Program-made: the position numbers and the translations under genes
Assembly (NCBI RefSeq): GCF_014656435.1
Contig: NZ_BNCK01000002.1
Span: forward strand, 62,001-126,000
Direction: 5' to 3'
From: Thalassotalea marina
GTDB lineage: Bacteria; Pseudomonadota; Gammaproteobacteria; Enterobacterales; Alteromonadaceae
Length of the DNA: 64,000 nucleotides
Shown: positions 27,157 through 36,231 of the stretch, in pieces
Numbering within the stretch: the first letter of the stretch is position 1
Layout: each line of letters opens with the position of its first letter
Notes under the pieces: generated by a model
Database searches by the model: none
The model's input: the letters and a program-made list of their open reading frames with translations, nothing else
Told to the model about the DNA's origin: nothing

Positions 27157-28048
27157 TTCGGTTCTGTTCGGCCAAGCCGTAAAGCCCCTGCAAGCCACCA
27201 GTATGTAACAACATTATCCTGTGACCTTTGTTAAAGAAGCCTTGCTCAAGTAGTGTTAGAAAAGCACAGATCATTTTACCAGAATAGATGGGCTCAAGTG
27301 GCAAGCCTGTTTCTTTCATAAAATTTTGAATTCGGGTTAAATCTTGTTGTGAAAACTTGGCGTATCCTCCCTGATGATAATCAGTTAACAATTGCCAATT
27401 GTTGTAACTACATTTTTGTGTTTTTAGTAGAGATTGAATTTCATCAACAAGATACTGGGCTTGTTTTAATACTGCTACTCCTAACACTTGCTGGCCCTTG
27501 GCGCCACAGATAAGGCCCGATAAAGTTCCTGCGCTGCCCACCGGTGTCATGATAGTATCAAACGTTTGTTGAGTTTCTAGTTCTGTCATTACCTCTCGAA
27601 CGCCGCGTAACGCTAGACTGTTAGTGCCACCTTCGGGAATCAACATCAATTCGGGATAATCATTTGAAAGCTGAGCTCTAAACTCTGGGTCAGTTCTGCG
27701 CCTATAGGTTGCTCTGTCAACAAACAAAAGGTGTGCGCCCCAATGTTTAGCACATCGTAAGGTGTAGTTTTGAGCATAACTAGGTTCGCCTCGAATGATG
27801 AGCTTTGCGGTTAACCCTTGCTGATGACAGGCAAAAGCGAGGGCATGTAAGTGATTTGAATAGGCACCACCAAAGCTTATCACACCTTTGTAACCTAGTT
27901 TTTTTGCTTCGGCTAAATTGTATTGCAGTTTACGCCACTTGTTACCGGAGATTATTGGGTGTATTAGGTCGTCACGTTTTACAAAAACGCTGACATCATG
28001 TTTATTAAACAAGGGGGAATTAAGCTGTTCAACAGGGGAGAGTGTCAT
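27110..28048 (-). CDS. PLP-dependent ACC deaminase/D-cysteine desulfhydrase family enzyme
   Basis: The 312-residue fold-type-II PLP protein begins with SPVEQLNSPLFNKHDVSVFVKRDDLIHP. It carries the cofactor lysine in SGNKWRKLQYNL, FGGAYSNHLHALAFAC (phosphate and substrate side) and PVGSAGTLSGLICGAKG. The family splits 1-aminocyclopropane-1-carboxylate or D-cysteine to a keto acid and ammonia (plus sulfide for D-cysteine); which substrate is used cannot be told here. It lies on the minus strand between mshH and mshI and overlaps the end of mshH by 47 bases, so it separates genes that are usually adjacent. Confidence 0.88.
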   Translation of the reverse strand: MTLSPVEQLNSPLFNKHDVSVFVKRDDLIHPIISGNKWRKLQYNLAEAKKLGYKGVISFGGAYSNHLHALAFACHQQGLTAKLIIRGEPSYAQNYTLRCAKHWGAHLLFVDRATYRRRTDPEFRAQLSNDYPELMLIPEGGTNSLALRGVREVMTELETQQTFDTIMTPVGSAGTLSGLICGAKGQQVLGVAVLKQAQYLVDEIQSLLKTQKCSYNNWQLLTDYHQGGYAKFSQQDLTRIQNFMKETGLPLEPIYSGKMICAFLTLLEQGFFNKGHRIMLLHTGGLQGLYGLAEQNRIKADEWPLPHEIPAR

Positions 28049-28167
28049 TGAGAGGCAATAGTCCTACAGATAACTGAACATAGGCACACAAGAAAGTTAC
28101 ATTATTAACCTTTTATTGATTTCGCCCCACTTAAATGGGATTAACTATTGAAATTCGGTTAAAAAAC

Positions 28168-28195
28168 TTGCGGTTCGGCGACATTCAGGGATAAT
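28168..28195 (+). promoter_or_regulatory. Promoter candidate for the MSHA assembly operon
   Basis: TTGCGG (28168-28173) and GATAAT (28190-28195), spaced by 16 bases, each differ from consensus by one or two bases. They lie 43 bases before mshI and within the 190-base gap left by the divergent PLP-enzyme gene. Confidence 0.45.
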
Positions 28196-28238
28196 AAAAT
28201 TAGGCCGTTAAATTTTTACTCAATAATAATAACGATTA

Positions 28239-29144
28239 ATGTCAATAATTTCACGTTTTAAAAGTCTAATTAAGCCTGCGAAACCCGAAGGAGTAATAGG
28301 GGTTAGTATGCTACAAAACAGCATTCACTTTTGCTCAATTGGAAAGGGCTATAAGGTGGAATGTGGTAGTGTTGATGTTCTAGATGGCGATTATGAAGCC
28401 AGCTTTAATCGTTTAAAACATCAGTCATTGTCTGGGCTGTGCCATCTCATATTATCTTCGAAATATAATCAAATTGTACAACTTGATAAACCTGCTCTAC
28501 CTGCAGAAGAGCTTAACACCGCTTTACGTTGGCAGGTTAAAGACCTGGTAACAATATCACCAGAAAATATGATCACTGACTATTATGACGGTGTACTCAA
28601 TATTAGTGGCCAAGAAAAAATTAATGTGGTGTGTGCCAACAAACAAGAAATACAACCTTGGTTAGCAGAACTCTCTCAAGGTGACGTTTTTGTTGAGGCT
28701 ATTTCCATAGAAGAGTTTGCATTTGCTAGCATTGTGCCGGCAGAAGAACACGCAAAACTATTATTGTGTCAACAGCCTAATGAAGACATGCTGATCTTAA
28801 TTGTTAAGCAAGGGCGCTTGTTTTTCCAACGTCGATTGCGCGGTATGGCCACTATTGGCAATAAAAGTGAAGTTGAATTAGATATGGGCACAATTGATAC
28901 ATTAAGTATTGAAATACAACGCTCTGCTGATTATTTTGAACGCCAACTTAAACAAGCGCCGATTCAACAAATTGATGTTTTATTGCCTATAGAAAGCGAA
29001 AGCTACATTGCAAGACGCTTGGCAGAAAACTCTAATGTGCCAGTTAATATATTCAGTATGCCCGAGGGATTTGAGCAATACCGTAGCTTTGCCGCGGCAA
29101 TTGGTGCAACACGAATGAAAATATCAGGTGAGGTGAGCTCGTGA
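28239..29144 (+). CDS. mshI: MSHA biogenesis protein MshI (PilM-like)
   Basis: The 301-residue protein has an actin-like PilM-type fold: GVIGVSMLQNSIHFCSIGKG at the start, ALRWQVKDLVTISPENMITDYYDG in the middle, and DTLSIEIQRSADYFERQLKQAPI towards the end. It is expected to be the cytoplasmic member of the inner-membrane alignment platform. It ends MKISGEVSS, and the next gene begins on an overlapping GTGA. Confidence 0.88.
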   Translation: MSIISRFKSLIKPAKPEGVIGVSMLQNSIHFCSIGKGYKVECGSVDVLDGDYEASFNRLKHQSLSGLCHLILSSKYNQIVQLDKPALPAEELNTALRWQVKDLVTISPENMITDYYDGVLNISGQEKINVVCANKQEIQPWLAELSQGDVFVEAISIEEFAFASIVPAEEHAKLLLCQQPNEDMLILIVKQGRLFFQRRLRGMATIGNKSEVELDMGTIDTLSIEIQRSADYFERQLKQAPIQQIDVLLPIESESYIARRLAENSNVPVNIFSMPEGFEQYRSFAAAIGATRMKISGEVSS

Positions 29145-29746
29145 CTAAGCTAACCATTAATTTACTTCAACCTGAGTTAATTCCAAAGCAACCTTTGATT
29201 ACGTTAACTAAGGTCGTGGCGTTTTGGTTGTTTCTTTTTGCTTTGATGTTGGTTTGGAGTATTTGGAGTCAAATCACTGCCGATCGACTAACACAAGATG
29301 TGAGCTTATTAAAGCAACAACAAGAACAGTTAGTTAGTCAGCAACAAATTTTGGAACAGCAGGTCGCTAATAACAAGGCTGACCCTTTGTTACTTGAACA
29401 GCTCGCTACATTAAAACTATTGTTAAATAACAAAGAGGCGTTACACAAGCAATTAACGGATTCATCTTCAGTTAGAGCTTCAGGTTTTTCGCAAGCGATG
29501 AGTGAACTGGCTCAATTACATTCTAACGATATTAGCTTAGAAAGAATTACTATGAGTGGAGATTTATATCGCTTTTCTGGTGTAGCAAAAGAGCCTGCGA
29601 GTGTTCCACAATGGCTAGCGGGTTTTGAGTCTTCAACGTTTTTGTCAGGTCAAACGTTTGGGCATCTAAGCTTAAAAGAAAACGAAAATAATCACACAGA
29701 GTTTGTTGTCAGTACCGATAAAAGCAACAAGGAGTCGGACAAGTGA
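29141..29746 (+). CDS. PilN-domain MSHA platform protein (MshI2-like)
   Basis: The 201-residue protein has a short cytoplasmic N-terminus with the PilN signature (INLLQPELIPKQ, which in PilN contacts PilM). One membrane helix (about residues 23-43), a Gln-rich coiled coil and a periplasmic ferredoxin-like domain follow. A GTG start at 29141 overlaps the mshI TGA and is preceded by GAGGTGAG. It takes the PilN position of type IV pilus platforms between MshI and MshJ. Confidence 0.82.
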   Translation: MTKLTINLLQPELIPKQPLITLTKVVAFWLFLFALMLVWSIWSQITADRLTQDVSLLKQQQEQLVSQQQILEQQVANNKADPLLLEQLATLKLLLNNKEALHKQLTDSSSVRASGFSQAMSELAQLHSNDISLERITMSGDLYRFSGVAKEPASVPQWLAGFESSTFLSGQTFGHLSLKENENNHTEFVVSTDKSNKESDK

Positions 29747-30423
29747 TGCAACAATGGCAACAGTTAAGTGAAAAGTTTCAAACAGTTACCCCAAGGGAGC
29801 AATTTCTAATATTTGCAACTGGGGTAATTGCGATTGTTTTTATCCTGTTTAATTTTGTCATTGAGCCGAACTCACAAAATATCGACAAATTAAACAGTGA
29901 AAAGGCTTCACTTACTACAACAATAAAATCGAAAAAAGCCAGTATTGCTATACTAGAACAGGCGTTAAATAACGATCCAAATGAAACCATTCGTCAACAA
30001 ATTGCTTTACATCAACAACGTATGGGGCAAGTCGATGCTAATCTTATGTTGTTGGCGTCCGACTTAATTAACCCAATTCAAATGCGCGGTGCGTTAATAG
30101 AACTGCTTGATGCAAGTGCAAAGGTTAACTTGGTTGAGTTTGAAATGTTTGCTCCCCAAATTATCGAGCTTGGAGAACAAAAAAATACTGACGATAAAGC
30201 TAAATCAACAGAACAAGAAACGCTGACCTTGTATAAACATGGTATGAAACTCACTCTATCTGGTGGTTATTTCTCTTTAAGAGATTACCTTACTCAACTT
30301 GAGCAGATGAAATGGACATTTTTTTGGCAAACATTTGACTATGAAATAAAGCACTACCCAAAAGGTGAGTTAGAGATAACCTTATATAGTTTGAGTACAC
30401 GTAAGGAGTTTATGGGTGTTTAA
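29743..30423 (+). CDS. mshJ: MSHA biogenesis protein MshJ (PilO-like)
   Basis: The 226-residue protein has one N-terminal membrane helix (about residues 22-40), a coiled coil, and a periplasmic domain ending in the PilO-like YFSLRDYLTQLEQMKWTFFWQTFDYEIKHYPKGELEITLYSLS. The start may be GTG 29743 or ATG 29746; AAGGAG at 29729-29734 fits the GTG better (8 bases). The gene overlaps its neighbours on both sides, showing translational coupling. Confidence 0.85.
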   Translation: MMQQWQQLSEKFQTVTPREQFLIFATGVIAIVFILFNFVIEPNSQNIDKLNSEKASLTTTIKSKKASIAILEQALNNDPNETIRQQIALHQQRMGQVDANLMLLASDLINPIQMRGALIELLDASAKVNLVEFEMFAPQIIELGEQKNTDDKAKSTEQETLTLYKHGMKLTLSGGYFSLRDYLTQLEQMKWTFFWQTFDYEIKHYPKGELEITLYSLSTRKEFMGV

Positions 30424-30748
30424 ATTTATGATCTTATTTTGTGCTGTCAGCTTAGTTAATGTAGCTTATGGTTCAACTGATCCAACACGCCCTTTATTGC
30501 AAAGCAATCGAATAGCAGCGGGCTCAGTGCTTAACAACAAAAATAAAAAATTAGAATTACAAAGTATTATAAAATCAGGGGAGCGGTTAACAGCGGTGGT
30601 TAATGATAAGCTGTTAAAGCAGGGCGACCAAATTGGGCAGTATCAGGTATCAAAGATTACCAATAGCTATGTTTTGTTAGTGTCGGATGACAACGAGCTT
30701 AAACTGTCCATGTTTACACAAGTGGTGAATGCGCAAAATGAAAAATAA
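30416..30748 (+). CDS. mshK: MSHA biogenesis protein MshK (PilP-like)
   Basis: This 110-residue exported protein has a signal sequence ending YGS. Mature sequence starts TDPTRPLLQ, then LELQSIIKSGERLTAVVNDKLLKQGDQIGQYQVSKI, the short beta-domain that in PilP/GspC proteins contacts the secretin. The GTG at 30416 is chosen because AAGGAG (30403-30408) stands seven bases before it; an ATG at 30428 is possible. It overlaps mshJ and mshL. Confidence 0.82.
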   Translation: MFKFMILFCAVSLVNVAYGSTDPTRPLLQSNRIAAGSVLNNKNKKLELQSIIKSGERLTAVVNDKLLKQGDQIGQYQVSKITNSYVLLVSDDNELKLSMFTQVVNAQNEK

Positions 30749-32435
30749 GATTACCGTAACACATCAAGTTAAAACTATACTCGCCAGCGCTACAGTGGCT
30801 TTGTTAGCTAGTTGTCAGTCAGTACCACCACAGCCAACTCATGTAACTTCTGCTTTAGACAAAGCTATCGCTGATTCTGAATCCAAAGCAGCACCTCAAC
30901 CATTAACAGAATTGCCATCTTCTATTCAGCAGGAGTTGGTTGCACAAAATTTAAGTAAGGCCAGAGAAGGTTTATTATCTGAACGTCGTTTAGACATAGC
31001 TGCACGTAATGTTGATGTACATACTTTCTTTGTTTCACTCGTTGAGGATTCAGCTTACAGTGTGGTGTTACATCCGAATGTCAGTGGTGGCATCAGCTTA
31101 AATTTAAAAGACGTCACTTTGGATGAAGCACTCGATGTGGTGCAGAGTTTATATGGTTATGACATTCGCCAGCAAGGTAAGGTTATCAAGGTTTTCCCTG
31201 CTGGAATAAGAACCGAAACTATTCCACTGAACTACTTGTTTGTTAAAAGGTTTGGTTCATCAAGTACGAGTATTAACTCTGGCGGCGTTTCTGAAAATGA
31301 TCCAAATAACGGCAGTGGTAATAATGGTAATCGTAATAGTGCCAATAACAACAGATCAAATAACAATAATAACAGCGGCAATAATAACAATAACCAGCGT
31401 GGCAATAGTGGCACAAACATTTATACCGAAAATGAGTCAGATTTTTGGAAGGAATTAGAGGAAACATTAACCGCGTTAATAGGTGATGATGGTGGTCGTT
31501 CGGTAATTGTTTCTCCGCAGGCAGGATTGGTTACGGTAAGAGCTTTACCTGACGAGATTGCATCAATTAAAAAGTTTATAGAAGACACCCAAAATCAGTT
31601 GCGTCGCCAAGTAATAATTGAAGCGAAAATACTGGAAGTTACTTTAAACGATGATTATCAACAAGGCATTCAATGGGGCAACGTATTGGGGCATATTGGC
31701 AGCACTGATTTTTCATTCTCATCAAACGGTGGTATTAGTGGAAATGACATTTCTGCTACTATTGGCGGCGTGACAAGTTTAGCGTTTACCAATGCCGACT
31801 TTTCCGGCGTGATCAAACTACTTTCATCTCAAGGGAATGTTCAGGTACTTTCAAGCCCAAGAATTACCGCCACTAACAATCAAAAAGCGGTAATAAAAGT
31901 AGGTGAAGACGAATACTACGTCACTGAAGTTTCAAGCACTACAACAACAGGCACAGCAACGACTACCACACCTCAAGTAGAGTTAGCACCATTCTTTTCT
32001 GGTATTGCGTTAGATGTAACACCACAAATTGATGCCGAAGGCGAAGTTATTTTACATGTGCACCCGTCGGTAACATTAACCGATGAGCAAGTTAAAACTA
32101 TTAGGTTAGGCGATCAAGACTACGCGTTGCCACTGGCACAAAGCAGCGTTCGAGAATCCGATACCATTGTACGTGCCAAGTCTGGCGAAATTGTCGTTAT
32201 TGGTGGCCTAATTGAAACAACCAAAATGGATATGGAATCTAAAACGCCATTATTAGGTGATATTCCATTTATGGGGGAGCTATTTAAAAACAAAGCTCAA
32301 AAAACTCAGAAAAAAGAGTTGGTGATTATGTTAAAGCCTGTTGTCATAGGCCAAGATACTTGGAAGAACCAACTACAAGATGCTCGTCAATTGCTCAGAC
32401 AATGGTTCCCGGAAGGGGACGAATCAGGTCAATAG
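30738..32435 (+). CDS. mshL: MSHA secretin MshL (outer-membrane lipoprotein)
   Basis: The protein forms the outer-membrane pore for the pilus. From ATG 30738 it has a lipoprotein signal (KTILASATVALLASC, lipobox L-A-S-C). An N-terminal secretin/TonB short N domain carries HTFFVSLVEDSAYSVVLHPNVSG. An N1 domain and the secretin core follow (VLSSPRITATNNQKAVIKVGEDEYYVTE, and VRAKSGEIVVIGGLIE). About residues 185-230 form a very Asn-rich linker of low complexity. The slightly longer start at ATG 30729 is possible. mshM follows after 7 bases. Confidence 0.93.
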   Translation: MKNKITVTHQVKTILASATVALLASCQSVPPQPTHVTSALDKAIADSESKAAPQPLTELPSSIQQELVAQNLSKAREGLLSERRLDIAARNVDVHTFFVSLVEDSAYSVVLHPNVSGGISLNLKDVTLDEALDVVQSLYGYDIRQQGKVIKVFPAGIRTETIPLNYLFVKRFGSSSTSINSGGVSENDPNNGSGNNGNRNSANNNRSNNNNNSGNNNNNQRGNSGTNIYTENESDFWKELEETLTALIGDDGGRSVIVSPQAGLVTVRALPDEIASIKKFIEDTQNQLRRQVIIEAKILEVTLNDDYQQGIQWGNVLGHIGSTDFSFSSNGGISGNDISATIGGVTSLAFTNADFSGVIKLLSSQGNVQVLSSPRITATNNQKAVIKVGEDEYYVTEVSSTTTTGTATTTTPQVELAPFFSGIALDVTPQIDAEGEVILHVHPSVTLTDEQVKTIRLGDQDYALPLAQSSVRESDTIVRAKSGEIVVIGGLIETTKMDMESKTPLLGDIPFMGELFKNKAQKTQKKELVIMLKPVVIGQDTWKNQLQDARQLLRQWFPEGDESGQ

Positions 32436-32442
32436 GTGATTC

Positions 32443-33345
32443 ATGTACCTTTACCATTTTGGTCTGAAAGAGCTTCCTTTTACCTTAACTCCAAATACCA
32501 GTTTTTATTTGGGGTTGGCACCACATTATGAGGCATTTGAAGTGCTGATGACTGCACTTCAATCAGGAGAAGGCTTTTTAAAAGTTGTTGGTGAAGTTGG
32601 CACAGGTAAAACCTTGCTGTGTAGAAAGTTATTAAACGAAATTCCTGCGCATTTTGTTACAGCCTATATTCCTAATCCTTATTTACAGCCAGATGAGTTA
32701 CGCCGAGCTGTCGCTTGTGAATTAGGGGTTAAACAAGCTCAAAGAATGTCGGCACAATTGTTGACACAGCGCATCCAACACAAATTATTAGAGCTACATC
32801 AAGCGGGTCACTCCGTGGTGCTAATTTTAGATGAAGCACAAGCGCTACCAGCGGAAAGTTTAGAAGCATTACGCTTGTTTACTAATTTAGAAACCGAAAC
32901 ACGCAAATTACTACAGGTAGTATTATTTGCTCAGCCTGAATTAGACCAACGACTAAGTGAAGAACAATTTAGGCAACTAAAACAACGAATTACATTTTCT
33001 TATCGATTAAGAGCAATGAATGCTGAGGAAGTTGGTCATTATATTGAGCATAGGCTTCAGGTTGCAGGCTACAAAGGTGCTAAATTGTTTGATGCAAAGC
33101 TATGCCAGCAAATTGCTCGCATTTCAAAAGGGATCCCGCGCGTGGTCAATATTTTGTGCCACAAAATGATGATGCTAAGTTATGGTCAAGGCACCTATGA
33201 AATTACCAATAAACATCTTAACTTAGCGGTTGAAGATACTGAGGCAACGTCTAATCATTATTCATTTTTGCAGCAAAAATGGCTGCTGGTTAGTATTTTA
33301 GGGCTAACGATGATTGGAGCACTTTTATTAGGAAAAATGCTATGA
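32443..33345 (+). CDS. mshM: MSHA biogenesis ATPase MshM (ExeA-like AAA)
   Basis: The 300-residue protein starts MYLYHFGLKELPFTLTPNTSFYLG, the ExeA/MshM hallmark. It has Walker A GEVGTGKT and Walker B VVLILDEAQALP. A single membrane helix lies near the C-terminus (about residues 280-297), so the ATPase domain sits in the cytoplasm. ExeA-type proteins help place the secretin through the cell wall; this one lacks a peptidoglycan-binding domain. The stop overlaps the mshN start (ATGA). Confidence 0.9.
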   Translation: MYLYHFGLKELPFTLTPNTSFYLGLAPHYEAFEVLMTALQSGEGFLKVVGEVGTGKTLLCRKLLNEIPAHFVTAYIPNPYLQPDELRRAVACELGVKQAQRMSAQLLTQRIQHKLLELHQAGHSVVLILDEAQALPAESLEALRLFTNLETETRKLLQVVLFAQPELDQRLSEEQFRQLKQRITFSYRLRAMNAEEVGHYIEHRLQVAGYKGAKLFDAKLCQQIARISKGIPRVVNILCHKMMMLSYGQGTYEITNKHLNLAVEDTEATSNHYSFLQQKWLLVSILGLTMIGALLLGKML

Positions 33346-34508
33346 GTGTCATCAACCAAATGCTAAAAGATCTGGATGGACGTCAAGCCGAACAATCTCC
33401 AACAGGTGTACGCTCTGGGGGCGTTCAGCCAAAAAGTAGTAATAAAAATCGCTTAACGTTAATCTTCCTTGCGCTCATTTTGCTGGTGCTGTTAGTGATC
33501 GCATGGCAACTGATGACTCAAAAAGTTGAAGCTAATCGGGCGACAACAAATAGCGAATCTGCGCTAGTTTCAAAAATTAACCAAGAATCTAACTCCACTT
33601 CGGGTACTACAACTGAACCTAAAGTAAGCGAAACAGTACAAAACGCTGTAGCACCCAAGACAACAAAGCCAAAAGATATAAGGGGTGCTAAAACTGACCT
33701 CGAACAAATCGAGCAAAATACGCCCGTTAGTTCAGAAAGCACAGAACAAACTAACGTGGCGAATGCAAATAACAAAACAGTAGATACAACAGTTGTTACG
33801 CCAGCTCAAACGGTTACTGTGCCTGTTAAAGAAGATCAGCAAGTCGCGGTAAAGTCAGCGCCAACAGAAGATAAAGTTATTAGCAAGGTGGAACCTCAGC
33901 AAGAAGAATCTTCATTAAGCATTTCCCATAAAAAATTAACGCCTGAAGAATTGGTGGCGCAGAAAATGCGTCGTGTCGAAGTCAATATCAATGAAGGTAA
34001 TACATCGCGAGCAGAAGCTTTGTTAGAAGAAGTTTTACTGGTTGATGCTAGTCACAATATCGCGCGCAAGCAGTTAGCAGCCCTTTGGTTTGGCCGACAA
34101 GACTACAGTGCTGCACACAATTTATTGACACAGGGCATTGCTTTAATGCCTGAATATGCTGAATTTCGTTTGATGAAAGCGAGAATTTATTTAAAAGAAA
34201 ATAATGTAAGCCAAGCCGTAAATAGTTTATTGCCATTATCACACACTGAGTCAGTTGATTATCAATCTGTGTTAGCTGCAGCAGCACAACAAAATAAACA
34301 GCATGATATTGCTGCAGACGCCTTTAAAAAGCTTACTACTTTAGAGCCAACAAAAGGCAAATGGTGGCTCGGTTATGGCGCATCTTTAGACAGCCAAGGT
34401 GAATTTCAACAAGCCAAGCAGTCTTATCGTCAGGCATTGGCGACATCAAGCTTATCTGACAATGCACAACAATTTATCCGTCAGCGATTGACGGCATTAG
34501 GAGAATAA
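33342..34508 (+). CDS. mshN: MSHA biogenesis TPR protein MshN
   Basis: The 388-residue protein begins MSVINQMLKDLDGRQA, as MshN and related proteins do. It has a membrane helix (about residues 38-60), then a Thr/Glu/Gln-rich flexible linker (about 65-200) and C-terminal tetratricopeptide repeats (about 205-385, for example AAHNLLTQGIALMPEYAEFRLMKARIYL). The TPR part would lie in the periplasm, probably working with MshM and MshL. The linker is low in complexity and likely to vary between strains. Confidence 0.87.
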   Translation: MSVINQMLKDLDGRQAEQSPTGVRSGGVQPKSSNKNRLTLIFLALILLVLLVIAWQLMTQKVEANRATTNSESALVSKINQESNSTSGTTTEPKVSETVQNAVAPKTTKPKDIRGAKTDLEQIEQNTPVSSESTEQTNVANANNKTVDTTVVTPAQTVTVPVKEDQQVAVKSAPTEDKVISKVEPQQEESSLSISHKKLTPEELVAQKMRRVEVNINEGNTSRAEALLEEVLLVDASHNIARKQLAALWFGRQDYSAAHNLLTQGIALMPEYAEFRLMKARIYLKENNVSQAVNSLLPLSHTESVDYQSVLAAAAQQNKQHDIAADAFKKLTTLEPTKGKWWLGYGASLDSQGEFQQAKQSYRQALATSSLSDNAQQFIRQRLTALGE

Positions 34509-34513
34509 CAGCC

Positions 34514-36229
34514 ATGGCAGCACCTAAATTAAAAATGCGCTTGGGCGACCTTTTAGTGCATGAACATATCATTTCTAATGAACAATTGATGCAGGCGCTT
34601 AATAGTCAAAAATCGACAGGTCGAAAGCTAGGTGCAACGTTAATTGAGCTTGGTTATTTATCTGAACATCAATTGTTGGAGTTTTTAGCTCAGCAATTGG
34701 ATGTGCCATTTTTAGATTTAAGCCAGCGTAGGATCCCGACCGAAGTTGCTAGCCTGTTGCCTGAGATACATGCTCGTCGATTACGCGCCATTATTATTGA
34801 ATACGATACTGACTCCGTATTGATTGGCATGAGCGACCCTGCCGATTTAAGTGGCTTAGATCAGCTTGAAGACCTGTTAGCGCCGCGCAGAATTAAACTT
34901 GCGGTAGTAATGGAGTCTCAGCTATTTGAAGCATTTGATGGCCTGTATCGTCGAACGGCAGATATAGAATCATTTGCCAGCCAATTGGAAGAAGAGTACG
35001 AACAGTCTTCCGACTTTGAACTCAGTAATACCTTTTTAGATGAAGGTGGTGATGCAACGGTTGGTAAATTATTGCAGTCAGTATTTGAAGATGCCATTCA
35101 AATGCGAGCATCTGACGTTCATATTGAACCTGATGAAAAACTGTTAAGGATCAGGCAACGTATCGATGGTGTTTTGCAAGAAAACATTTTAAAAGAGAGC
35201 AAAATCGCAGCAGCCATGGTGTTACGATTAAAACTAATGGCTGGTTTAGATATTTCTGAAAAACGTTTACCACAAGATGGTCGTTTTAACTTGCAGTTAA
35301 AAGGTCACAACATTGATGTGCGTATGTCGACTATGCCAGTGCAACATGGTGAGTCGGTGGTTATGCGTTTATTGGATCAAACCGAAGGTTTATTATCACT
35401 AGACGAAACGGGTATGCCAGCTGACTTGTGTGAGCGTGTGCGCCATCAGATCACTCGACCACACGGTATGGTGTTGGTAACAGGGCCTACGGGTAGTGGT
35501 AAAACAACCACCTTGTACGGCGCGCTCAGTGAGCTTAATCAATCGACCAAAAAAATTATTACGGTAGAAGACCCTGTGGAATATCGCTTACCAAGGGTTA
35601 ACCAAGTACAGGTTAACAGTAAAATTAACCTGAGTTTTTCCAGTGTACTTCGAACTTCACTACGACAAGATCCCGACATTATCATGGTGGGGGAGATGCG
35701 AGACCAGGAAACCGTTGAAATTGGCCTTCGTGGTGCATTAACTGGTCACTTAGTGTTATCTACACTGCATACCAACGACGCTATCACCAGTGCCTTAAGG
35801 CTTATTGATATGGGGGCCGCAGGCTTTCTTGTCGGAAGTTCGTTAAGGGCGGTAATTGCCCAGCGGTTAGTACGCCGTGTTTGTGATAAATGCTCGGAAG
35901 ATTATCAGCCAAGTAGTCAGGAAAAAATTTGGTTAACCCATCTGGCTGGCGACGGCGCTGAACAAGCGAGCTTTAAAAATGGTAAAGGTTGTCAGTCTTG
36001 CCACTATACTGGATATAAAGGGCGAATTGGTGTTTTTGAGTTATTAGAACTTAATGAACCTATGATGGCAGCACTTAAAAGAGATGATGCTGAAGCATTT
36101 ACTCAACATGCTAAAGCACATCCTCACTTTAAGCCATTAGCACTTGCCGCTTATGAGTACGCTTGTCAGGGGGTTACTAGTGTTGAAGAAGTGTTGCGAC
36201 TTGTTGAAATGGTTGAAGTAAGCGGATAA
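34514..36229 (+). CDS. mshE: MSHA extension ATPase MshE with c-di-GMP-binding MshEN domain
   Basis: MshE powers pilus extension. The 571-residue GspE-family protein has Walker A GPTGSGKTTT, an Asp-box/Walker B region DIIMVGEMRDQETVEIGL, and a zinc tetracysteine motif (CDKC and CQSC). The N-terminus holds two MshEN repeats, RLGDLLVHEHIISNEQLMQAL (about residues 9-29) and KLGATLIELGYLSEHQLLEFL (about 37-57). These are the 24-residue-type motifs shown for V. cholerae MshE to bind cyclic di-GMP. The key Arg/Leu-Gly pattern is intact in the first repeat, so c-di-GMP control of pilus extension is expected. Confidence 0.95.
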   Translation: MAAPKLKMRLGDLLVHEHIISNEQLMQALNSQKSTGRKLGATLIELGYLSEHQLLEFLAQQLDVPFLDLSQRRIPTEVASLLPEIHARRLRAIIIEYDTDSVLIGMSDPADLSGLDQLEDLLAPRRIKLAVVMESQLFEAFDGLYRRTADIESFASQLEEEYEQSSDFELSNTFLDEGGDATVGKLLQSVFEDAIQMRASDVHIEPDEKLLRIRQRIDGVLQENILKESKIAAAMVLRLKLMAGLDISEKRLPQDGRFNLQLKGHNIDVRMSTMPVQHGESVVMRLLDQTEGLLSLDETGMPADLCERVRHQITRPHGMVLVTGPTGSGKTTTLYGALSELNQSTKKIITVEDPVEYRLPRVNQVQVNSKINLSFSSVLRTSLRQDPDIIMVGEMRDQETVEIGLRGALTGHLVLSTLHTNDAITSALRLIDMGAAGFLVGSSLRAVIAQRLVRRVCDKCSEDYQPSSQEKIWLTHLAGDGAEQASFKNGKGCQSCHYTGYKGRIGVFELLELNEPMMAALKRDDAEAFTQHAKAHPHFKPLALAAYEYACQGVTSVEEVLRLVEMVEVSG

Positions 36230-36231
36230 CG

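Noticed and set aside
31232-31467. Short frames on both strands over the mshL Asn-rich linker (Leu-rich, Tyr/Cys-rich or Ile-rich products)
   Set aside because: They are frame shadows of repetitive AAT/AAC codons.
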